Assembly (NCBI GenBank): GCA_026401035.1
Contig: JAPLNR010000033.1
Span: forward strand, 1-64,000
Direction of reading: 5' to 3'
DNA: 64,000 nt
Source: Planctomycetia bacterium
GTDB taxonomy: Bacteria > Planctomycetota > Planctomycetia > Pirellulales > UBA1268
The stretch's first letter is position 1. Each line of letters starts with the position of its first letter. The translations under genes and the position numbers were made by a program. The notes under the pieces were generated by a model. It worked only from the letters and a program-made list of their open reading frames with translations. It ran no database searches and had not been told where the DNA came from. Positions 47,231-57,384 of the stretch are shown in pieces.

Positions 47231-48310
47231 ATGCCACTCCTCGAAATCAACAACCTCGTGACGGCGTTTCACACCCCGGCCGGCCGCGTGCCGGCGGTGG
47301 ATGGCGTGTCGCTGTCGATCGAACGCGGGAAGACGCTCGGCCTCGTCGGCGAGAGCGGCTGCGGCAAGAGCGTGACGGCGATGTCGATTCTCCGGCTGGT
47401 GGCGTCGCCCGGCGTGATCGAGTCGGGCGAAATCCTGCTCGCCCGGGAGGGGGGCAGCGTCGATCTCACGCAGCTGCCCGAGCCGGAGCTCCGCAAGGTT
47501 CGCGGCGGTCGAATCGGCATGATCTTCCAGGAGCCGATGACGAGCCTCAACCCAGTGTTCACGATCGGGGATCAGATCGCTGAGGCCGTCCTGCTGCATC
47601 GGGCCGTTCCTCGGGCGGCCGCGCGGGCGCGGGCGCTGGAGATGCTGAAGCTGGTACGGCTGGCCGATCCCGAGCAGCGGCTCGACGAATATCCGCACCA
47701 GCTGTCGGGCGGCATGCGACAGCGGGTGATGATCGCGATGGCGCTGGCCTGCGAACCCGATCTCGTGATCGCCGACGAACCCACCACGGCGCTCGACGTC
47801 ACGATCCAGGCGCAGATTCTCGAATTGCTCTCCGACCTGCGCCGCCGGCTGCAGACCTCGCTCCTGCTGATCACGCACGACCTCGGCGTGGTGGCCGAGA
47901 CCTGCGACGAGGTGGCGGTGATGTATGCAGGCCGGATCGTCGAACGCGCGCCGGCCGCGGAGCTCTTCGCCAATCCGCAGCACCCCTACACGATCGGCCT
48001 CCTGGCGGCCCGGCCGGCCACCGGCGTGCGTCACGAGGGTCCGCTGCGGACGATTCCCGGCATGGTGCCGCTGCCGCAGAACTTTCCAGCCGGCTGCCGG
48101 TTTCACCCGCGGTGCGCCTACGCCCGCCTGCCGCACTGCGCCGGCGACGTGCCGCCGCTGCGGGACATCCGCCCCCAGCACCAGGCCCGCTGCCACTACG
48201 CCGGCGAACTCGGTCCGGCAACGGGCGAAAAAGGGGACGCAGCTCATTTCCCGCATTTTTCAAACGCGGGAAATGAGCTGCGTCCCCTTTTTCCGGAGGG
48301 GGGTTCATGA
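47231..48310 (+). CDS. ABC transporter ATP-binding protein (DppD/OppD type)
   Basis: This 359-residue protein has Walker A GESGCGKS, signature LSGGMRQRV, Walker [15 protein letters not shown] and the oligopeptide-transporter C-terminal [14 protein letters not shown] cysteine motif. The last 27 or so residues are encoded by an inverted family B repeat (48227..48293), giving [20 protein letters not shown]. Its stop overlaps the next ATP-binding gene by four bases. Confidence 0.92.
   Translation: MPLLEINNLVTAFHTPAGRVPAVDGVSLSIERGKTLGLVGESGCGKSVTAMSILRLVASPGVIESGEILLAREGGSVDLTQLPEPELRKVRGGRIGMIFQEPMTSLNPVFTIGDQIAEAVLLHRAVPRAAARARALEMLKLVRLADPEQRLDEYPHQLSGGMRQRVMIAMALACEPDLVIADEPTTALDVTIQAQILELLSDLRRRLQTSLLLITHDLGVVAETCDEVAVMYAGRIVERAPAAELFANPQHPYTIGLLAARPATGVRHEGPLRTIPGMVPLPQNFPAGCRFHPRCAYARLPHCAGDVPPLRDIRPQHQARCHYAGELGPATGEKGDAAHFPHFSNAGNELRPLFPEGGS
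48227..48293. repeat. inverted family B repeat pair encoding the DppD C-terminus
   Basis: GAAAAAGGGGACGCAGCTCA then TTTCCCGC (48227..48254), and the inverse GCGGGAAATGAGCTGCGTCC then CCTTTTTC, around an 11-base loop. It lies in frame at the 3' end of the gene. Confidence 0.85.
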
Positions 48311-49398
48311 CCACGCAGCCGCTCCTCGTCGTGGAGAACCTCCAGACGCACTTTCCCGTGCGCCGCGGCCTGCTCCGCCGCGTCAGCGGCAGCGTTCAAG
48401 CGGTCGACGGCGTGAGCTTCTCGATTGCCAAGCGGCGCACGCTCGGGCTCGTCGGCGAAAGCGGCTGCGGCAAGACGACGGTCGGCCGCAGCATCCTCAG
48501 GCTCGTCGAGCCGACGGGGGGCGACGTGCGGTTTGCCGGCGCGAGCGTGCGCGGCATGAATGCCCGCGACCTGCGGGCGCTCCGCCGCCGGATGCAGATC
48601 GTGTTTCAGGATCCGTATGGCTCACTCAATCCACGGATGACGGTCCGCGGCATTCTCGAGGAGGGGCTCGTGATCCACCGCATGGGGGACGCACGGGACA
48701 GGCTCGCGCGGATGCGGCGGGCGCTCGACCGCACGGGCCTGACGGCGGCGACGCTCGAACGGTATCCGCACGAGTTCTCCGGCGGGCAGCGGCAGCGGAT
48801 CGCGATCGCGCGGGCGCTCGTCCTCGAGCCCGAGTTTCTCGTGCTCGACGAGCCGATCTCGGCGCTCGACGTATCGATCCAGGCACAGGTCGTCAACCTG
48901 CTCGTGGAGCTCCGCGAGGAATTAGGGCTCACGTATCTCTTCATCTCGCACGATCTGTCGGTGGTCGAATACGTCTCCGACGACGTGGCCGTCATGTACC
49001 TCGGCCGGCTCGTCGAACGGGCCGACGCCGCCGCGCTCTATCGCGCTCCGCTCCATCCCTACACGCTGGCGCTCTTCTCGGCGGTGCCCACCATCGACCC
49101 GGCCCGCCGCCGCCGCCGGATCGTGCTCACCGGCGACGTGCCGAGCCCCTCACGGCCGCCCCGCGGCTGCCGGTTTCATCCCCGCTGCCCGCTCGCGGAG
49201 AGCGTCTGCCGCGAGGTCGATCCGCCCGCAACGACGCTCGACGGCCACCTCGTGCACTGCCACGTCGCAGCCCGCGAACTCGAGCGATCGGCGGGCGACG
49301 TGCGGGCCGCCGCGGCCAGCATCGCCGAGGCGATGGCCGCCGCGTCCGCCAAACCGGCCTCCGACGCCGCGGCAGCTTCCGGTACACTCAAGGCGTAA
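48307..49398 (+). CDS. ABC transporter ATP-binding protein (DppF/OppF type)
   Basis: This 363-residue protein has Walker A GESGCGKT, the [17 protein letters not shown] region, signature FSGGQRQRI, Walker [35 protein letters not shown] and the [17 protein letters not shown] tail motif. It completes the importer operon that starts at 43080. An Ala-rich C-terminal tail follows the cysteine motif. Confidence 0.92.
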   Translation: MTTQPLLVVENLQTHFPVRRGLLRRVSGSVQAVDGVSFSIAKRRTLGLVGESGCGKTTVGRSILRLVEPTGGDVRFAGASVRGMNARDLRALRRRMQIVFQDPYGSLNPRMTVRGILEEGLVIHRMGDARDRLARMRRALDRTGLTAATLERYPHEFSGGQRQRIAIARALVLEPEFLVLDEPISALDVSIQAQVVNLLVELREELGLTYLFISHDLSVVEYVSDDVAVMYLGRLVERADAAALYRAPLHPYTLALFSAVPTIDPARRRRRIVLTGDVPSPSRPPRGCRFHPRCPLAESVCREVDPPATTLDGHLVHCHVAARELERSAGDVRAAAASIAEAMAAASAKPASDAAAASGTLKA

Positions 49399-49467
49399 CG
49401 CCGCCGGCCGCTGACCAAGGTCGCTGCAGCGGTGTTGCTCCAGTCCGACACCGCAATGAGGTCTGCG

Positions 49468-50319
49468 ATGAACCAGCAGCGAATGCTCCTGGCTGTGGTC
49501 GTCCTGATGACGGGAGCCGCGGCCCATCCAAGTGCGGCGCAAAATCCGGAGACGCCACCGCCACGACGAGGCGGCCTGCTGCCGCAGCGGACGGCGGCCC
49601 CCAGCGTCGAGCCCATCTCCCGCGCCGAATTGCTGCGCCGCTTCGATCTCAACGCCGACGGCAGCATCGACGAAGCCGAGGCCGAGATGGCCCGGTCGCG
49701 GATGCGCCGCGAACGGGCCGAGGTGCTGCGCAACTCCGGCATCGATCCGGTGACGGGCCGGCCGCGGGGAGCTCCGCCGCCGCAGGCACCGGCAAAAGCC
49801 GTGGCGACACAGCCGCCCGCCAGCGGGCAGGCGGCAGGCGACGAATTGCTGCTGGTGCCGGGGCGGCCGGATGGCAGCGGCATCCCGCCGACAGCGCGTG
49901 ATGCCAACGCCGGTGCCCGTCAGCCCGGCGGCGCGTCGCCGGTCTCCCCTGCGACGGAGCGGCCGATGGCCACCACCGGCGGCGTCCGCGCCGGCGCGCC
50001 CCCGGTCAGGCCGGGCTACGGCTCGCTCGGACCGAAGCCCAATCTCAATGCCGGTCGCCCGCTCGACGCACCGGCTGGGGGCCAGCGTGGGATTCAGGCT
50101 GGGATGCAAAGTGGCGGTCGGTCTGGCGCGCAGGCTGGCCCGCAGGCTGGCGTGCAGGGTGGAACGCCGGCACCTCGGCCGGGCCTGCCACGCACCGGCG
50201 GCGGCGTTTCCGGCCGCTCGACACAAAATGCCACGCCGTCCCGCGGGTCGCCACCACCGCGGCCGGGTCTGTTTCCGCAGGCTTCCCCCCGGATTTCGGC
50301 CGAAGACATCGGCCAATAA
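49468..50319 (+). CDS. secreted EF-hand-containing Pro/Gly-rich protein
   Basis: The 283-residue product begins MNQQRMLLAVVVLMTGAAAH (signal peptide). A single EF-hand-like loop, FDLNADGSIDEAEAE, has Asp/Asn/Asp/Ser spacing suited to calcium. The remaining 200 residues are low complexity, rich in Pro, Gly, Ala, Gln and Arg (RSGAQAGPQAGVQGGTPAP). ATG 49468 is chosen for GAGG 8 bases before it. Similar EF-hand-plus-linker secreted proteins are common in planctomycetes. The function is unknown. Confidence 0.65.
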   Translation: MNQQRMLLAVVVLMTGAAAHPSAAQNPETPPPRRGGLLPQRTAAPSVEPISRAELLRRFDLNADGSIDEAEAEMARSRMRRERAEVLRNSGIDPVTGRPRGAPPPQAPAKAVATQPPASGQAAGDELLLVPGRPDGSGIPPTARDANAGARQPGGASPVSPATERPMATTGGVRAGAPPVRPGYGSLGPKPNLNAGRPLDAPAGGQRGIQAGMQSGGRSGAQAGPQAGVQGGTPAPRPGLPRTGGGVSGRSTQNATPSRGSPPPRPGLFPQASPRISAEDIGQ

Positions 50320-50457
50320 CCCCGGTGTCGTTCCGATGCAGTCGTGCGTCAGCGGATTTCGCCGGGCGATTCCATTCGTTGAGATGACCGCGCCTCCGTG
50401 CATAGAATCAGCGGCCCGTTCCGCTTGATTGCCCGTCGGCCGCGCCTGGGAGGATTC

Positions 50458-53049
50458 ATGCTCGCTCGGTTCCCGCTTTCCATCCATCGGATGCTGCTCT
50501 GCCTCGTCGTCGGCGGCATCTGCGCCGGGCACGGCGTGTCGCCGGCTGCCGCCGATCAGGCGGCGCCGCTCGTCTCGGCGACCGACTCGCGGCGGGTCTT
50601 CGTGTCGGGCGTTCCCGATCGGTTCAACCGCGTACGGGCCGCGGTGGAGCAGGCGAAGAAGGAGAGCGGCCGCGACTACCGCGTCATCGTGGTGGGCGAT
50701 GCCGGCGCCGGCGGGCAGTCGGCGAAGAACATGCTCGAGACCGTGATCGACCGCTGGCGAAAAGAGAGCCCGACGGCGGACGGCAGGCCCGTCGGTTTCG
50801 ACCCCGCCCGCGACGTGACGATCGTGCTCGATGCGAAGGGTCGCACGATCGCGATGCGAGCGCCCTGGGGCCTCGAGGTGTCGAGCGGACTCGATCCCGC
50901 CACGATCGAGGAGGAACTGATCAAGAAGGTCTTCGTGCCACGGGCGAAGGACGAGCAGTATGACGAGGGGCTGTCAGACCTCGTGGTCGCCACCGAGACC
51001 TGGGTGAAGAACCGGGCCGACCGTGACAAGGCGCGGGTCGAGGCGGCCCGCGTCTTCCGTACCCGCACGCTGCCCATCGGGCTCATGGCCGCGGGGGTGC
51101 TCGGTGGGCTGACGGTGTTTTTCATCCAGCGTTCCCGGCACGACCGCCGCCTGCACGAGGCCCGCACAAAACTCGCCGCCTTCAAGGGGGAGGTGGTCGC
51201 GCTTTCCGACCTGCTCGACAGTCAGCAGGAGCGGCACCGCCTGCTGCCGCACACCGACCCCGACTTCAAGACGCCGATGCAGGGGGCGACCCGCTCGACC
51301 TACGACACGGTGCAGACCTCGATCCGCCGCTATCGCGAACGTTGGCTGGGGCTCATGGACGTCTGGGAGCGGGCCGAAGGCCGGATCGACTCCGAGTGGT
51401 TCCTGGGCACGGCCGAGGCCGAGGCCGCGATTAGACTGCTCGACTCGGCCGACGCGCGGCCGCCGCTGGCCGACGTGGCCGGGGAATGCCGGGCCCCGCT
51501 CGACGTGCTGGAACAGGCACACGAGACGGCCCGCACACTGGCCGACAAACTCGATGTCACGCTCGGCACGGCCGGCGGCCGGCTCGAACAGTTCGCAGCC
51601 CGCGGCCGCTCGTCCGCCGTCTTCCAGGCCACCATCGCCCACGTCGCCCGCAATCTTGCGGTCGCACGGCAATCGCTCGAGGCCGATCCCGTCGAGGCGC
51701 GAGGCCGGCTCGAGGAGGCGACGGCGGCGCTCGGGGGCACACTCGGGCGGATCGACGCCTTCGAGGCGGCGGATGATCGACGCGGCCGGGCGTCGCAGTC
51801 GGCCGCCGATGCGGAGCAGAAGATCAAGGCCAAGCGGGCCGAGGGCTGGCTGCTGGCGGAGCCCGGCGCCGATCCGCAGGCCCTGGTCGACGAGTCTCGG
51901 GAGCAGGTTGGTCTGGCGGCCCAACTGCTCGACGCGGGTGAACTCGAGGGTGCAATCAAGAACGTCGAACTCGCCGAGCGCGGTGCCGCCGAGGCACTGG
52001 CCATGCTCGAGAGCATCGTCGCCGCCAAGACCCGCATCGACGAACTGCTCCCCGGGTGCATGGCCCGGCTCGAGGCGCTTGCCGCCCGCCGCAGCCAGAC
52101 CATCCAGGCCCTCGAGCAGATGGCCGCGGCCTACGCCGAGAGTTCCTGGACGGATCTCGCCGACAACACGGCCAAGGCCGACGAGGGCCTGGCCCGGATC
52201 AGGACGCTGATCACCGAGGCCCAGACGGCGGCGGAGCCCGGCAGGCAGCACTTCTTCCGGGCGCTGGCGCTCCTCGAGGAGGTCGTGCGGCAGCAGGAAT
52301 GGGTCGCGGGCTGCCAGATGGCAGTCACCGATCGGCGGACGGAACTCGACGGCCTGCGTTCCTCCCTGCCGGCCCGCTGCACCACGCTGGCCCAGCGGGT
52401 GGGCGGGCTCGAGCAGCGGCTCGAGCGGCAGCGAACCGACCGCGTGCGGGCCAACGAACATGCCCGCGAGGCCGGCCGATTGGTGCAGAGTGCGGAGCAG
52501 GGCCTGCGGGTGCCGCGGCCCGATCTGCTCCAGTCTGGACGGGTGCTCGATGCCGCCGACACGGCGGCCGTGCGGGCGGAAGAACTGGCGACCGAGGACG
52601 ACCGGCTCGCGCGGCAGGCATTCGCGGAAATCGAGGAGACCGACAGCCTCATCCGGCGGGCGGCCGCCTGGTATGCCGAGGGTGTATCGGCCGATGTTCG
52701 TGCCGCCATCTCGGCGCTCGAACAGTCGAAGGCGCTGCTCACACGGCAGCGTTACGAAGACTCGATCAAGGCTGCGGCGGAGGCCGCACGGCTCGGCCGC
52801 GAGGCCTATGCGACGGCCACCGCCGAGGCGGAGCGGCGCCGGCAGAAGCGGCTGCAGGATATCCAGCGGCGACAGATGGAGGATGCGTTTGGACGCCTGT
52901 CGCGGGGCGCGGGGCCGTGGATGATCTCCCTGCCGAGCGGCAGCTTCACGGGTCCTGATCCATGGCGCTCGATAGGCCGCTCGATCGGCGGATCGTCGCG
53001 CTCCGCCGGCGGCAGTTGGTCGCGGGACATCGCCGAGGTCCGCTGGTGA
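50458..53049 (+). CDS. membrane protein with TPM-like domain and long coiled-coil region
   Basis: This 863-residue protein has a signal peptide (MLLCLVVGGICAGHGVSPAA). A TPM-phosphatase-like domain follows (about 40-190, with RVIVVGDAGAGGQSAKNMLE, DVTIVLDAKGRTIAMRAPWG and a LVVATETWVKNR end), then one transmembrane helix (LPIGLMAAGVLGGLTVFFIQ). About 600 residues of Ala/Glu/Arg-rich helix likely to be coiled-coil come next, and a Gly/Ser-rich tail (SIGGSSRSAGGSWSR) as in TPM proteins ends it. ATG 50458 has GGAGG six bases before it. Probably a structural or repair protein of the cell envelope, which is inference from the domain layout. Confidence 0.7.
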   Translation: MLARFPLSIHRMLLCLVVGGICAGHGVSPAAADQAAPLVSATDSRRVFVSGVPDRFNRVRAAVEQAKKESGRDYRVIVVGDAGAGGQSAKNMLETVIDRWRKESPTADGRPVGFDPARDVTIVLDAKGRTIAMRAPWGLEVSSGLDPATIEEELIKKVFVPRAKDEQYDEGLSDLVVATETWVKNRADRDKARVEAARVFRTRTLPIGLMAAGVLGGLTVFFIQRSRHDRRLHEARTKLAAFKGEVVALSDLLDSQQERHRLLPHTDPDFKTPMQGATRSTYDTVQTSIRRYRERWLGLMDVWERAEGRIDSEWFLGTAEAEAAIRLLDSADARPPLADVAGECRAPLDVLEQAHETARTLADKLDVTLGTAGGRLEQFAARGRSSAVFQATIAHVARNLAVARQSLEADPVEARGRLEEATAALGGTLGRIDAFEAADDRRGRASQSAADAEQKIKAKRAEGWLLAEPGADPQALVDESREQVGLAAQLLDAGELEGAIKNVELAERGAAEALAMLESIVAAKTRIDELLPGCMARLEALAARRSQTIQALEQMAAAYAESSWTDLADNTAKADEGLARIRTLITEAQTAAEPGRQHFFRALALLEEVVRQQEWVAGCQMAVTDRRTELDGLRSSLPARCTTLAQRVGGLEQRLERQRTDRVRANEHAREAGRLVQSAEQGLRVPRPDLLQSGRVLDAADTAAVRAEELATEDDRLARQAFAEIEETDSLIRRAAAWYAEGVSADVRAAISALEQSKALLTRQRYEDSIKAAAEAARLGREAYATATAEAERRRQKRLQDIQRRQMEDAFGRLSRGAGPWMISLPSGSFTGPDPWRSIGRSIGGSSRSAGGSWSRDIAEVRW

Positions 53050-53064
53050 GCACCCCGTCGGGGC

Positions 53065-53925
53065 TCAGCGGACCGTGATCGGCTGGATGTCGAGCGCGCC
53101 GATCTTCGCGGCCGGCGTCGGCTTGGAGGATTCCTCCGTGATCACCGTCTGGACGACCCGCTGCACGAGCATTCTTTCGAGCGTTTGGACCCGGCTGCGG
53201 ACCGCCGTGGGGATTTGGCTCCACTGCTCGGGCGTCTCGATCGCGTCGTTGAAGATGATCCGCGAACGGGCATCCTTGACGACAAGCCTTTTCTCGTCGC
53301 CTCCGGTCAGGTGAACCGAGTAATCGGAATCGCGTTGCAGCAACGATCCATCTGATAATTGCCGGACGGTGCCGGTCGTGGCCGTCATCCTTGCCGGCTT
53401 GGCGGGTCCGGTGGGGAGCGCGGTCTTCGTCGGCACCATTGCCAGTACCGATGCCGCGGGCTTGAGCGCGGCACGGCCGTGGGGCGACTGCGGCGCGACC
53501 GGCCGCAACCGCAGGGAAACTTCGGTCTGCCGACCGTCGCGGATCACGCGGCAGACGAGGGGCGCATCCCTGCCCGACTCCTCGAGCAGGGTCAGGAGCT
53601 GTTCGGGCACGACGAGCAACTGGTCGTCGAGCGACACGAGCACGTCATGCTGCTGGAGCCCCGCCTTCTCGGCGGTCGAACCGATGGCAACTTCCTCCAC
53701 GATCAACCCGGCGCCACGCTCCATGGCGAGCTGCCGGCGCAGCACGGCCGGGGCCCGCGATGTCGTGAGTCCCGCCCACGGCGGGCTCGCCTGGGCGGCA
53801 ATCTCTCCCACCGGCTGGATATGAGATCGGGGGGCGGGCGTCGGCTTCGAGGCATTCTCTTCGGCTGCCAGTGATGCTGCGGCAAGGCTGATGAACACCG
53901 TGCCGGCGATGAACTGTGGCCGCAT
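53065..53925 (-). CDS. exported PDZ-domain protein
   Basis: This 286-residue protein has a signal peptide (MRPQFIAGTVFISLAAASLA). A PDZ domain (about 65-150) carries GAGLIVEEVAIGSTAEKAGL, QQHDVLVSLDDQLLVVPEQL. A C-terminal region with VHLTGGDEKRLVVKDARSRI follows. There is no protease domain, so it is a stand-alone PDZ adaptor. The ATG at 53923-53925 is chosen because it opens the signal peptide. The upstream part of the frame is unrelated. Confidence 0.75.
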   Translation of the reverse strand: MRPQFIAGTVFISLAAASLAAEENASKPTPAPRSHIQPVGEIAAQASPPWAGLTTSRAPAVLRRQLAMERGAGLIVEEVAIGSTAEKAGLQQHDVLVSLDDQLLVVPEQLLTLLEESGRDAPLVCRVIRDGRQTEVSLRLRPVAPQSPHGRAALKPAASVLAMVPTKTALPTGPAKPARMTATTGTVRQLSDGSLLQRDSDYSVHLTGGDEKRLVVKDARSRIIFNDAIETPEQWSQIPTAVRSRVQTLERMLVQRVVQTVITEESSKPTPAAKIGALDIQPITVR

Positions 53926-54266
53926 GGTCGTGATCACTCGTGATGACGGAATGGGAGTGGAAATATTGGCTGCACCAACGGGGTTGTGACGGGAAGACCA
54001 CCGACTCGCCAGATGACTTTGGCCATCCCGTCCCCAGCGACGCCACCGACAGGCAGGCTGGGGGGAGCAGGCAGCCTGGCGGACGCCGGTCGCAGTGAAA
54101 GGCTGGTCAATCTGCGGCAGGCTGTTCATTCGCAGGGGGAACAGGAGGGCCGGTTCGATTCTGCCGTCTGGTGGGGTCGATACCCAATGGCAGCCGGAGA
54201 GGCGGAGTTGTTCCGCCTCACGGAGACGTTTTCCGGCCTTGGTTTCTTCGAGCGGGGGGATTTGTC

Positions 54267-55331
54267 ATGGCGACTTGGATTGCTGCACATCGGACATTCA
54301 CGCTGGCCGCCTACGCTGCCCTCGGCATCGCCTGTGCGACCGCCGCGACCGCCGCGCCCACCGCGCCGCAGCCGCCCGCGCCGAAGCCCACCGCGCCGAA
54401 GCCGGCCGTGGCCAAGAAACCGGTGCTCGTGCCGGGCACTGGCTCGGTCGCCAAGGGCGCCACCGACACCTTCGAAGACGAGAAGTGGTCGTGGAACTAC
54501 AACCATCCCAAGAGTTCCGAGGAGCAGGACAAGCGCATGCGCGGCCCGATGGCCAAGAGCGTCAACCGTCTCTGGTTCGAGGGGCCGAAGCGGGGCACGC
54601 CCGACGTCGTGAAGCGGATCGCACTGCCGACCCCGGGCTTGGAGGGGAGCACGCACGGCATGCTGATCGCATCGCTGCGCACCGGCATCCCGGGTAAGAT
54701 CACCTACGAAATGCAGCAGGACGACCTGATCTTCGCGGCCAGTCGCAGCATCGGCCGGGGCATCGCGGTGGCCGACAGCCCGAGCATCGTGACGCGGGTC
54801 TATCTCCCGCCCTTCGAGCAGTGGGAGAAGCGGAACGGGCCCTCGTTCGGGTTCCGTGCCGGCTGCTACACCCACGCCATCATCACCGGCGAGGATCATC
54901 CCGATAAGGGCCGCTTCGGCCTCGAGGAATACTGGCCCGGCATGTTCATCTGCTTCGAGCCGGCCAACGCCAAGAAGAAGACCGAAGACGCCGCCTACCT
55001 CCGCGTTCGGGGTGGTCGCAACGGCGGCGAGATCCGCGGCCCGCAGATGAAGGAGCTCGGCTGGTGGACGCTCGGCCTCTCCTTCTCGCCGGACGGCATG
55101 GTTCACTACTTCGCAAGCCCCGGCGTGGACGATCTCACGATGGACGACCACATCACCTCGCAGTTTCCCTACGGCTATCGCACCGAAACCCTGAAGACGT
55201 TCTTCTACAACGTCTGCACGAAGGACGACGGCAAGACGTGGAGCACGCCCTGGGTGGTGGACGATCCCAGGATCTACTTCGTGAAGCGGCCGCAGGTGGC
55301 GACGGGCAAGCCGCCCGTCCGGAGGAAGTAG
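54267..55331 (+). CDS. conserved secreted hypothetical protein (354 aa)
   Basis: The product begins MATWIAAHRTFTLAAYAALG (signal peptide), followed by a Pro/Ala/Lys-rich linker (APKPTAPKPAVAKKPVLVPG) and a domain with WSWNYNHPKSSEEQDKRMRG, TPGLEGSTHGMLIASLRTGI and ELGWWTLGLSFSPDGMVHYF, resembling secreted planctomycete proteins of concanavalin-like or sialidase-like shape. The family is not identified. ATG 54267 follows a GGGGGGA site. A family A repeat lies 24 bases after the stop. Confidence 0.6.
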   Translation: MATWIAAHRTFTLAAYAALGIACATAATAAPTAPQPPAPKPTAPKPAVAKKPVLVPGTGSVAKGATDTFEDEKWSWNYNHPKSSEEQDKRMRGPMAKSVNRLWFEGPKRGTPDVVKRIALPTPGLEGSTHGMLIASLRTGIPGKITYEMQQDDLIFAASRSIGRGIAVADSPSIVTRVYLPPFEQWEKRNGPSFGFRAGCYTHAIITGEDHPDKGRFGLEEYWPGMFICFEPANAKKKTEDAAYLRVRGGRNGGEIRGPQMKELGWWTLGLSFSPDGMVHYFASPGVDDLTMDDHITSQFPYGYRTETLKTFFYNVCTKDDGKTWSTPWVVDDPRIYFVKRPQVATGKPPVRRK

Positions 55332-55354
55332 GCAGGTCGCCAGCGGAGAAGGCA

Positions 55355-55379
55355 GACAGGCTGAAGCCTGTCCTACTTT
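55355..55379 (+). repeat. family A repeat copy
   Basis: GACAGGCTGAAGCCTGTCCT then ACTTT, in the gap 55332..55758. The inverse of the common AAAGTAGGACAGGCTTCAGC form. Confidence 0.8.
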
Positions 55380-55634
55380 TACCAACCTGGCACAGGCCCG
55401 GAGGGCCGGGTAGTAACCTGCAACCGTGGGTTGCCAAGGAAAAATGAACACGACGTTCATGTTTTCCGTGAAGCCACCCGCTGAGGAGACGGTCGGGGGC
55501 ACGCGCAGAAGACGCAGATAATTGCGACTCACGGACGCTTCGCAATCGCCCACGAGCCTCCTGTAGCAATTTCCGCGGCTCCGAGCATGTCACCGCCGGC
55601 GAACAATACGGCCAGCCGGCTCACGCCAGACCAT

Positions 55635-55706
55635 GACAGGCTAAAGCCCGTCCTACTTTCCGGACAGCAAGCGCCGTGCCGAACAGGATTGAGCCTGTTC
55701 CCGACG
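55635..55706. repeat. two family A-related repeats in the gap before tldD
   Basis: GACAGGCTAAAGCCCGTCCT then ACTTT (55635..55659), and GCCGAACAGGATTGAGCCTG then TTCC (about 55678..55700), the latter matching the ends of the composite element at 39003..39536. The rest of the 427-base gap 55332..55758 has no gene I can support. Confidence 0.7.
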
Positions 55707-55758
55707 ATCCGGGCAGTGGATGTTGCCGGGTCGGCATGACCTGGCATACCCTGCAGGC

Positions 55759-57384
55759 ATGCAGCGGCGCGACTGGTTCAAACACGTTTCGGTGGCCGGG
55801 CTAGCACTTGCGGCCGGCCGCTGGCAGGTGACCACTGCCCGGGCGGCCGGCATCGCGGATGTTTTCTCGTCACTCGCCGACTCCGCGCTTGGCAAGGCCA
55901 CTGCGCTCGGGGCGTCGTTCGCGGATCTGCATGTCATGCAGTCCGACTCAGAATCGCTCTTCGTCCGCGAGGAGATGGTGCAGGGGGTGCGGGCCGACTC
56001 GACGCTCGGCTGCTCGGTACGGGTGCTCGTCAACGGGGCCTGGGGGTTCGCGGCGAGTACCGATCTTTCGGTCGCCGGCGTCGTGCGACTCGCGGAGTCG
56101 GCCGTGGCGATCGCCCGGGCGCAGGCCGGCTGGCGGGGCCAGCCGGTGGAGATCGAGACGCTTCCCGCCCACTCCGCCCGCTGGGAGCAGCCGGTCGACG
56201 TAGATCCCTTCACCGTGCCGCTCGAGGAGAAGGTCGAACGGCTGCTGGCCATCAGCGGCGCCGCCCGCGTTGCCGGCGCCGACTTCTGCACCGTCGGGCT
56301 CCAGCAGGTGCGGGAGCGGAAATGGCTGGCCAACAGTTTCGGAAGCCGGATCGAGCAAACCCGAATCCGGGTGGCCCCGACGTTCACCGCCACGGTGACC
56401 GACCCCAAGACCGGCCGCTTCGCCTCCCGCGACAGCCTCGCGCCCCCCCGCGGAGCCGGCTGGGAGCATCCGCGCGACTGGGATTTCATCGCCGAGGCGA
56501 CCCTTGCCGTCGAGCAGGCGCGGGAGAAGATGGCGGCTCCCTCCGTGACACCGGGCCGGAAGGATCTCGTGATCGCGCCGAGCAACCTCTGGCTCACGAT
56601 CCACGAGACGGTGGGGCATCCCACCGAACTCGACCGCGCCCTCGGCTACGAGGCGAACTTCGCGGGCACCTCCTTCTGCACGCCGGACAAACTCGACCGG
56701 CTGCAATACGGCAGCGAACTGGTGACGATCCGCGCCGATCGCACCGCGTCGCAGGGGCTCGCCACGACGGCCTTCGACGACGATGGCGTTGAGACGGCGG
56801 GGAAGGAGTTCCCGATCATCGAGCGGGGTGTGTTTCGGAATTTTCAGACGGCCCTCGGACAGGCGGCGCTCATCGGCCGCGCCGGCTCCAACGCCTGCGC
56901 CTATGCCGACGGATTCGCCGCATTCCCGCTGCAACGGATGCCAAATATTTCGCTCCAGCCGGGCCCCGATCCCGCGGTCACGGTCGCTGATCTCATCGCC
57001 GGAGTCGATGACGGCATCTACATCGAGGGGAACGGCAGCTGGAGCATCGACCAGCAGCGGTACAACTTCCAATTCACCGGCACGGTCTTTCATCGGATCA
57101 CGGGGGGCAGGCTCGACGGCATGCTCCGCGACGTGGCCTATCAGGGCAACTCGGTCGACTTCTGGAACGCCTGCGATGGACTGGGGGGCGCGGCGGCGTG
57201 CGAATTGCGCGGCGCCTTCCACTGCGGCAAGGGGCAGCCGCCGCAGGCGGCACCGGTTTCCCATGCCGCGGTGCCGGCCCGGTTTCGCGGCGTCAACGTC
57301 CTCAACACCGCCGCGGAGGCGGGTGGCCGGGCCGGCGCGGCCGGTGGTGCCTGCAACGGGGGGAGCCTCCGACGATGGGCCTGA
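55759..57384 (+). CDS. tldD: TldD-family metalloprotease (Tat-exported type)
   Basis: This 541-residue protein starts MQRRDWFKHVSVAGLALAAG, a twin-arginine-like signal, unlike cytoplasmic TldD. It has the zinc motif HETVGHPTELDRALGYEANF AG (HExxGH) near residue 290, and the GNGSWSIDQQRYNFQFTG and CDGLGGAAACELRGAFHCGK blocks of TldD proteins. TldD works as a heterodimer with PmbA/TldE to degrade small peptides or process them, as in microcin maturation. It overlaps the PmbA-type gene by ten bases. Start ATG 55759. Confidence 0.85.
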   Translation: MQRRDWFKHVSVAGLALAAGRWQVTTARAAGIADVFSSLADSALGKATALGASFADLHVMQSDSESLFVREEMVQGVRADSTLGCSVRVLVNGAWGFAASTDLSVAGVVRLAESAVAIARAQAGWRGQPVEIETLPAHSARWEQPVDVDPFTVPLEEKVERLLAISGAARVAGADFCTVGLQQVRERKWLANSFGSRIEQTRIRVAPTFTATVTDPKTGRFASRDSLAPPRGAGWEHPRDWDFIAEATLAVEQAREKMAAPSVTPGRKDLVIAPSNLWLTIHETVGHPTELDRALGYEANFAGTSFCTPDKLDRLQYGSELVTIRADRTASQGLATTAFDDDGVETAGKEFPIIERGVFRNFQTALGQAALIGRAGSNACAYADGFAAFPLQRMPNISLQPGPDPAVTVADLIAGVDDGIYIEGNGSWSIDQQRYNFQFTGTVFHRITGGRLDGMLRDVAYQGNSVDFWNACDGLGGAAACELRGAFHCGKGQPPQAAPVSHAAVPARFRGVNVLNTAAEAGGRAGAAGGACNGGSLRRWA